Origin: Lachnospiraceae bacterium
GTDB lineage: Bacteria > Bacillota > Clostridia > Lachnospirales > Lachnospiraceae
Length of the DNA stretch: 64,000 nt
Reading direction: 5' to 3'
Assembly: GCA_022774505.1 (NCBI GenBank)
Contig: JALFLW010000010.1
Coordinates: forward strand, 1-64,000
The notes below the pieces were generated by a model. It searched no databases, was not told where the DNA came from, and saw only the letters and a program-made list of their open reading frames with translations. The translations under genes were made by a program, and so were the position numbers. Of the stretch, positions 58,765 to 64,000 are shown piece after piece; position 1 is the stretch's first letter, and each line of letters opens with the position of its first letter.

Positions 58765-60301
58765 GACATCCCGATATATACAGTCCGCATCCATAAGATA
58801 CGAGACATATCATACCGGCGAGTCCAAGTCCGATAATGGAATATTTATCCTGAAAGCAGCTTCCAAACCAACGGTAGCTGCTTTTTGCTGCCATACAGCA
58901 GGGTATGATCCACATTACCGGCAGCAGGATTCCATGAAACAAGTCAGGCCCTCCGGAATCCTCACTTTCCCGTCCCAGATAAAATGCCAGATAGATTCCC
59001 TCAAAAAGCACCTGTATAAGCTGACTCACAAGAAAACCTATCAGATAAATCTGTATTCCATATATCGGCACCATATATATCAAAAATAATATTTTCACTA
59101 CCAGACTTACGGCAGTGATCAAAAAAGAAATATGTGTCTTTTTTAGTCCATTGATAACACTGGTAAGAGTAGTCCCCAGATACATAAAAGGGCATAACCA
59201 GGATAACACTACTAAAAAATCTCCACAAAGTTCACTGTGAAATATCACCGTTCCAAGCTCATGTCCAAAAGCCAAAAAGACCCCTGTACAGAAAATCCCC
59301 AGTAAAAGACAATAATGAACAGACAAAAACAGGCTTTTCCTGATCATATTCCTGTCATTTCCTGCATCAGCCTCAGCGATCGAAGGAACAAGAAGAACAG
59401 CCATAGAATTTGTAATAGTAGACGGAAATAACAAAAAAGCCAATGTCATCCCCGTCAGGATTCCATAAATACTCAATGCCATCTCCGAACTATATCCATA
59501 TTTGCGCAGCATAGCCGGCAGCAGAACGGATTCGATACTATTTAAAAGATTGATAAACAACCGGGTCAATGTCAGTGTAGAAGAGAGCCAGAGTAACGAA
59601 CGCATTCCCCGGAGGTATATTTTTTGTTCCGGACTCCTTTTTTTAATTTCATTTTTTCTAAAATAACATGAAATTTTCCACACATTATAAATGCAGGAGC
59701 TTATTTCACCTGCAGCCAGTCCCCAGATGGCAATCCTGCAATTTTCTTCCGGCGAGGCTCCCTGAAAAAACAACATGGTAATCCCAAACACAAACAGCAT
59801 CCGGAAGGTCTGCTCAATGATCTGGGTAATCGCCGGAATCCTGGCATCCTGTATCCCGTAATAATATCCATTAATGCAGGCCCCCAGACAACAAAAAGGA
59901 AAGAATACGGTCATGATCTTAAGATATGGAGCAAGAGACGGTTCCATAACAAAATGTAGGGCGATCCATTCTGCTTTCCACCATATCAGATACTGCAGAC
60001 TGACAGCCAAAAACATGGCGATCCCCGTAGCCACGCAAAACAGTTTCCAATCGGAATTTTCTTTTCTTCCTGATCCATTTTGTGCAGCGATCACCTGTGA
60101 GATCGCCGTCTGTATCCCCGCTCCATAAATTGTAAAACAGATTGCATATACCGGGAATATCAACTGATATACTCCAAGATAATGTGCCCCCAGAAGATCT
60201 GCCAGATATATCTTATAAAAGAAACCTAAAATCCGGGTAATAAATCCCGCTGCAGTCAGTAAAAAGGTTCCTTTGACAATTTTATGCACTGCATTTTCCA
60301 T
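58733..60301 (-). CDS. MOP-superfamily flippase (SpoVB/MurJ-like polysaccharide transporter)
   Basis: The 522-residue membrane protein has about 14 helices and the family start (GTFLLTAAGFITRILGFFYK, LLGAHYLGVYQLIFPVYAI) of SpoVB/MurJ-type lipid-linked sugar flippases. YYYGIQDARIPAITQIIEQ and the TNSMAVLLVPSIAEA segment are typical. It could move lipid II or polysaccharide precursors across the membrane. A name is not certain: Clostridia carry several paralogues. The start at 60301 follows AGGGAG; an ATG 21 codons upstream has none. The gene is divergent from the cysteine desulfurase and convergent with the small gene at 58402. Confidence 0.87.
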   Translation of the reverse strand: MENAVHKIVKGTFLLTAAGFITRILGFFYKIYLADLLGAHYLGVYQLIFPVYAICFTIYGAGIQTAISQVIAAQNGSGRKENSDWKLFCVATGIAMFLAVSLQYLIWWKAEWIALHFVMEPSLAPYLKIMTVFFPFCCLGACINGYYYGIQDARIPAITQIIEQTFRMLFVFGITMLFFQGASPEENCRIAIWGLAAGEISSCIYNVWKISCYFRKNEIKKRSPEQKIYLRGMRSLLWLSSTLTLTRLFINLLNSIESVLLPAMLRKYGYSSEMALSIYGILTGMTLAFLLFPSTITNSMAVLLVPSIAEADAGNDRNMIRKSLFLSVHYCLLLGIFCTGVFLAFGHELGTVIFHSELCGDFLVVLSWLCPFMYLGTTLTSVINGLKKTHISFLITAVSLVVKILFLIYMVPIYGIQIYLIGFLVSQLIQVLFEGIYLAFYLGRESEDSGGPDLFHGILLPVMWIIPCCMAAKSSYRWFGSCFQDKYSIIGLGLAGMICLVSYGCGLYISGCLIWKPVPHRR

Positions 60302-60440
60302 ATTTTCTCCCTGAACCAAAAGACCTCTATGCCATTTGTTCAAAATCTGTTTCGCTCTTTTCATTTTTATGAAAAAGATGATTCAACTATGACGAAAATA
60401 TGCATAGATTATTATAAGCAAACAAAGGAGCGATCCTATT

Positions 60441-61580
60441 ATGATATATCTGGACCATGCAGCAACAACCCCTGTATATCCTGAAGCCTTGGAGGCGATG
60501 ACTCCCTATCTGGACACATACTATTTTAATCCGTCAGGAAATTATAGAGAAGGCATCTCAATCCGAAAAACATTAAACCGCATACGGCTGGAAATCGCCG
60601 AAAGCATACATGCAGACCCGAAAGAAATCGTTTTTACCAGTGGCGGCACCGAATCAGACAACTGGGCTCTGATCAATGCTGCCAGACAGTATTCCGCCAA
60701 AGGGCACCATATCATAACAAGCAGTATCGAGCATCATGCCATCCTTCATACCTGCCATTTCCTGGAAAGCAGGGGTTTTGATATAACCTTTCTTCCTGTA
60801 ACCTCAAAGGGTATTATTGATCCGGAGTGCCTCGAAAAAGCAATACGGCCGGATACCATTCTGATCAGCATCATGTACGCAAATAATGAAATAGGAAGCT
60901 TACAGCCCATTCATGAAATCGGAAAAATAGCAAAAAAATACAGCATCCCTTTTCATACAGATGCTGTTCAGGCATATTGTCATATACCTATTGATGTAAA
61001 TGCAGACATGATCGATCTGCTTAGCGTCAGTGCACACAAATTCGGCGGGCCAAAGGGTGTCGGATTCCTTTATGCCAATTCCCGTACTCCCCTGCAGCCG
61101 TTTCTTTACGGTGGTGCCCAGGAGCAGGGCAGAAGAGCAGGAACAGAAAATGTTGCCGGCATTGTCGGCATGGGAAAAGCTGCCGAAATCTCTCTGACAC
61201 ATCTAAATGAGTATGCTCAGACAGAAAGCCGCCTTCGCGACTACCTTATGCATCGTATTCTTGCTAAGATTCCCCTTACCCGCCTAAACGGAAGCCATGA
61301 TAAACGTCTCCCAGGAAACATTAATGTCAGCTTTCGCGGAATTGAAGCTGCCACTCTGATCGCCATGCTGGAAACAAAAGAAATCTATGTTTCCGGCGGA
61401 TCAGCCTGTTCATCCGCTGACCGCTCACCATCTCATGTTTTGAAGGCTCTGGGACTTACAGATGCAATGGCCTCCGGGGCTCTGCGTATTACCATCGGTC
61501 ATGAAAATACTCTGTCGGAAATGGAAGAGACCTTTCAGGCAATCCGTTCCTGTGTCCGGGAACTGAGACAGATTGGCTGA
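60441..61580 (+). CDS. Cysteine desulfurase (NifS/IscS family, PLP-dependent)
   Basis: The enzyme takes sulfur from cysteine for Fe-S clusters or tRNA thiolation. The 379-residue protein has the N-terminal IYLDHAATTPVYPEAL, FTSGGTESDNWAL, SIEHHAILH, MYANNEIGS, the PLP-binding Lys in SVSAHKFGGPKGVGFLY and the active Cys in SGGSACSSADRSPSHVL. RRAGTENVAGI is conserved. The length is that of group I desulfurases. No iscU, iscR or thiI neighbours it here, so the acceptor is open; supplying sulfur to the many Fe-S enzymes in this window is possible. The start follows AAAGGAGCG. Confidence 0.93.
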   Translation: MIYLDHAATTPVYPEALEAMTPYLDTYYFNPSGNYREGISIRKTLNRIRLEIAESIHADPKEIVFTSGGTESDNWALINAARQYSAKGHHIITSSIEHHAILHTCHFLESRGFDITFLPVTSKGIIDPECLEKAIRPDTILISIMYANNEIGSLQPIHEIGKIAKKYSIPFHTDAVQAYCHIPIDVNADMIDLLSVSAHKFGGPKGVGFLYANSRTPLQPFLYGGAQEQGRRAGTENVAGIVGMGKAAEISLTHLNEYAQTESRLRDYLMHRILAKIPLTRLNGSHDKRLPGNINVSFRGIEAATLIAMLETKEIYVSGGSACSSADRSPSHVLKALGLTDAMASGALRITIGHENTLSEMEETFQAIRSCVRELRQIG

Positions 61581-61599
61581 TAGCCGGAATAGTGCCTTT

Positions 61600-62442
61600 C
61601 TATAACGGGATCATTTTCGGTTTTCTTCCATAAAATTCCGTATAATAGCGAAAACCACACTTATGCAGCAAAGCCGGTATTCCATCAAAAGCATAGGCGA
61701 GATGTCTGGTTTCATGTGCATCAGAACCAACCGTAATTATCTCGCCTCCAAGCTCCTGATAACGTTTCAATACCCTTTCACTGGGATTCGTATGTCCAAG
61801 TCCGTATTTAATCCCTGCCGTATTTACCTCAATTCCGTAACCTCTCTCCAGCACAAGTCTCAGGATCTCATCAATGATATCCGAAGACTGCTGCCAGCAT
61901 TTATCCAGATATGCTTCATCTATGATCCCAAGTTTTCTGTTTTTTTGCTGTGTCGGTGTATATCGGATAATATAATCTATATGACCATATACATCAAGAT
62001 CAAAGCCGCTTTTAATATTTTCCAAAGTATTCTCATAATACCTGCGTATTCCGTCTTTCTCTGAATAATTCTCCCAAAATTCCGGATAATAGGGATCCGT
62101 ATCATCTACCAGATGCGTAGATCCGATCACAAAATCAAAATCATACTTGTGTGTCAATGCATTACACCGCTCCACGAGATCCGGTTTTAATCCCAGTTCA
62201 ATCCCCTGACGCAGCTTCACCGATGAAAATTGTTTTCTGAGATTTTTCAGCTTTTCCATATATGCATCTGTATCAAGTATAAATTCAATACCGTTTCCTG
62301 TATCCGGGAAATCATAATCCATATGATCTGTAAAGCAGATGGAATCTAATCCCAGTTCAATCCCCCTTTTTACCATCTCTTCCATAGGCGTACTGCTGTC
62401 TGTCGAAAAGCTGGTATGAACATGATTATCAGAATGAATCAT
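61600..62442 (-). CDS. PHP-domain phosphatase, histidinol-phosphatase (HisK) type
   Basis: The 280-residue protein has the PHP metal motifs: SDNHVHTSFSTDSSTP, CFTDHMDYDFP, the Glu in GIELGLK, GSTHLVDD, DVYGHIDYIIRY and TVGSDAHETRHLAY. The order and length fit the histidinol-phosphate phosphatase HisJ/HisK group, which makes histidinol. Other his genes are not adjacent, so another phosphoester is possible. The ATG at 62442 is favoured over a GTG three codons upstream, since AAAGG lies before both and is better spaced to the ATG. It is 28 bases downstream of rqcH. Confidence 0.88.
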   Translation of the reverse strand: MIHSDNHVHTSFSTDSSTPMEEMVKRGIELGLDSICFTDHMDYDFPDTGNGIEFILDTDAYMEKLKNLRKQFSSVKLRQGIELGLKPDLVERCNALTHKYDFDFVIGSTHLVDDTDPYYPEFWENYSEKDGIRRYYENTLENIKSGFDLDVYGHIDYIIRYTPTQQKNRKLGIIDEAYLDKCWQQSSDIIDEILRLVLERGYGIEVNTAGIKYGLGHTNPSERVLKRYQELGGEIITVGSDAHETRHLAYAFDGIPALLHKCGFRYYTEFYGRKPKMIPL

Positions 62443-62469
62443 TTTAATCACCGTACCTTTCCCTTTTTA

Positions 62470-64000
62470 TCAATCCTCGATTTCCTTTATTCCTGAGATA
62501 TCAGGTACTATTGTCATCGAATAATTTGTGTAGTATACGACAAATCCCGGTTTGCTCCCATTTGGCTTTTTTACATGTTTACGCTGGATATAATCAATCT
62601 CTGCTTTCGCCTGATCCTTGGCCTTAGAATACCAGCCTGCTAAAGCAGCAGCTTCCTCAAAGGTCCGGTCCGGGAGTTCTTTTCCCTCTGCCTTGACGAT
62701 CACATGGGAACCTGCCGTTCCCTTTGCGTGAAACCACCAGTCACCGCCATTTGCAAAATGGAAGGTTAATTCATCATTCTGATAATTATTTCTGCCGACA
62801 TACATATGGAAGCCGTCAGAAGACAGATAATGAAATGGCTTGCTTTTTCCCTTAACGCGGCCTTTTTGATTTTTTGAGCCAAGATGTTTCTTCACATATC
62901 CACACTCAGAAAGCTCCTTCCTAATGGAGGACAGGTCTTCCTCCTGTCTTGCAATATCCAGTGCATTGCTTACCGATTCAAGATGTTCGATCTCTTGTTT
63001 TGTTTCCTCAAGCTGTACTGTCAATGCTTCAAACGTCCTTTTAAGCTTCGCATATTTATCAAAATATCTTTTGGCATTATCCATAGCCGACTTTGTCTCA
63101 TCCAAAGGTATCGTAACTTCCTTACCCGTATAATAATTCTCACAGGTGAGGCTCTTTTCTCCCCCTTTCAGATTATATCCATATGTGGTAAGCAGATCTC
63201 CATAAACCTTATATTTCTCTCTTTTTTCCGTATCTTTAAGCTGCTTTTCCTGAAGGTCATATTTTTTTCGGCATCGCTCCAATGCAGTATTTGTAACACG
63301 CCGAAGTTCAAACGACTTTTGATGTATCCTTGAATACAGCTCCTTCTGAGCATAATAATCATATAAAAGCCTGCTGATACTGTCATATGGAACAGATGTA
63401 TAATTCTCATCCCTTTCATACAATGACAGGCTGAAAGCTGCGAACTCTACCGGTTCCTGTCCTTTCCTGATCATAGCAGGAGAGAAGTCATGATCTTTAA
63501 TTTTCTCCCGGAGATTGTCAAAATTCCGATACAGATGAAGCATTTCCATTTCCGATAGCTCAGAAGCAGAAGAGTAGTCCTGCAGACTTGCACGATATAA
63601 AAGCTCATTTGCCATCACAGGACTAAATCCCGTAAGCGATGTGTATAATGCTTTATTCAACGGTACCGGCTTTGCCGCGATCCTCTCTGTAAATTCTTCA
63701 TAATCCACGGTAAGAGGATCTGCTTTATCTAATGTATTCGGGATAAAATATTTCCGGCCGGGAAGCACCTCGCGCACAGAGCTTACCAATGCCGATACCC
63801 TTTTAATGCTGTCTACGATAATATCATCCTCCTGACAAAAGATGATATTACTATGTTTTCCCATAAGCTCCACGTACAGCTTTTTATGACACAGATCACC
63901 CATTTCATTAAGATGCTCCAGCGAAAAACACAAAACACGCTCTAAGCCAAGCTGTTCAATCCCTAAAATTCTGGCATTGGATAAATGTTTGCGCAGCACC
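62470..64000 (-). CDS. rqcH: Ribosome quality control factor RqcH (NFACT/Rqc2 family), N-terminus outside window
   Basis: RqcH binds stalled 50S subunits and adds alanine tails to incomplete chains. The window holds about 510 C-terminal residues of a protein of usual length near 580; the N-terminal start lies beyond 64000. The visible part begins at MLRKHLSNARILGIEQLGLE (end of NFACT-N) and includes VELMGKHSNIIF, YFIPNT, helix-hairpin-helix and coiled-coil regions (about residues 130-350 of the visible part) and the NFACT-R domain with GFHMYVGRNNYQNDELTFH, GGDWWFHAKGTAGSHVIVK and VKKPNGSKPGFVVYY. The first ATG in the visible frame at 63999 is inside the protein. Formerly named fibronectin-binding protein A. 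Confidence 0.95.
   Translation of the reverse strand, partial: VLRKHLSNARILGIEQLGLERVLCFSLEHLNEMGDLCHKKLYVELMGKHSNIIFCQEDDIIVDSIKRVSALVSSVREVLPGRKYFIPNTLDKADPLTVDYEEFTERIAAKPVPLNKALYTSLTGFSPVMANELLYRASLQDYSSASELSEMEMLHLYRNFDNLREKIKDHDFSPAMIRKGQEPVEFAAFSLSLYERDENYTSVPYDSISRLLYDYYAQKELYSRIHQKSFELRRVTNTALERCRKKYDLQEKQLKDTEKREKYKVYGDLLTTYGYNLKGGEKSLTCENYYTGKEVTIPLDETKSAMDNAKRYFDKYAKLKRTFEALTVQLEETKQEIEHLESVSNALDIARQEEDLSSIRKELSECGYVKKHLGSKNQKGRVKGKSKPFHYLSSDGFHMYVGRNNYQNDELTFHFANGGDWWFHAKGTAGSHVIVKAEGKELPDRTFEEAAALAGWYSKAKDQAKAEIDYIQRKHVKKPNGSKPGFVVYYTNYSMTIVPDISGIKEIED

Noticed and set aside
1-64000. CRISPR arrays, prophage or intact insertion sequences
   Set aside because: No regularly spaced direct repeats, phage structural genes, integrases or transposases are visible.

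Overview
The window reads as chromosomal DNA of an anaerobic Firmicute of the Lachnospiraceae type (Clostridia). Pointers are an electron-bifurcating [FeFe]-hydrogenase operon (hydC-hydB-hydA) with the maturase hydE, radical-SAM and Fe-S enzymes throughout, strong AGGAGG-type ribosome binding sites, LexA- and RNA-level regulation of Gram-positive type, secreted Big2/SH3/cadherin-like proteins, DUF5688, and intracellular glycan phosphorolysis. I do not assign a genus. No prophage, plasmid backbone, CRISPR array or intact insertion sequence is visible.

Layout. 1-0.9 kb: the end of a GDT1-type Mn2+ exporter gene on the minus strand, behind a promoter, a candidate Mn2+ riboswitch and a strong terminator. 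1-9.1 kb: a Big2-domain secreted protein, a GH94 disaccharide phosphorylase, a soluble PocR/chemoreceptor-like sensor and a large GH2 enzyme. 9.2-13.5 kb: de novo NAD genes nadB-nadC-nadA followed directly by hydE. 13.5-18.9 kb: uvrA behind a LexA box, a YfbR-like nucleotidase, a methyltransferase and Hsp33. 18.9-27.1 kb: a LytG-like wall hydrolase, a membrane-anchored cohesin-like protein, clpC, a small unknown protein, radA and another small unknown. 27.1-29.5 kb (minus): two RNA methyltransferases, the second an RsmH outside a dcw cluster. 29.9-34.3 kb: a heterodimeric ABC exporter and a HAD phosphatase. 34.4-41.1 kb: a glycan locus with GH26 (stop codon directly after its start), an AraC regulator, GH5, remains of an ABC transporter and a 988-residue GH2. 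41.3-41.9 kb: a 557-bp fold-back repeat. 41.9-45.7 kb: pyrBI and an aconitase-family hydratase. 46.3-53.9 kb: DUF5688, purE, small exported or membrane proteins, tRNA-Arg(CCG), a pseudouridine synthase, ligA and metA. 54.1-58.3 kb: hydCBA. 58.4-64 kb: a small unknown, a MOP-family flippase, a cysteine desulfurase, a PHP phosphatase and the 3' part of rqcH.

How the genes fit together. GH94, GH5, GH26 and both GH2 proteins lack signal peptides, so they fit cytoplasmic breakdown of imported beta-linked oligosaccharides, with phosphorolysis saving ATP; the divergent AraC gene is the likely local regulator. NADH and reduced ferredoxin from fermentation would be reoxidised by HydABC, whose H-cluster needs HydE and whose Fe-S clusters need a cysteine desulfurase. 

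The most unusual signals are the fold-back repeat with related copies at 29.7 and 53.9 kb, a change in strand composition near 41-43 kb that suggests the replication terminus or a rearrangement boundary, the start-stop codon pair in the GH26 gene, and the leader upstream of the GDT1 gene.
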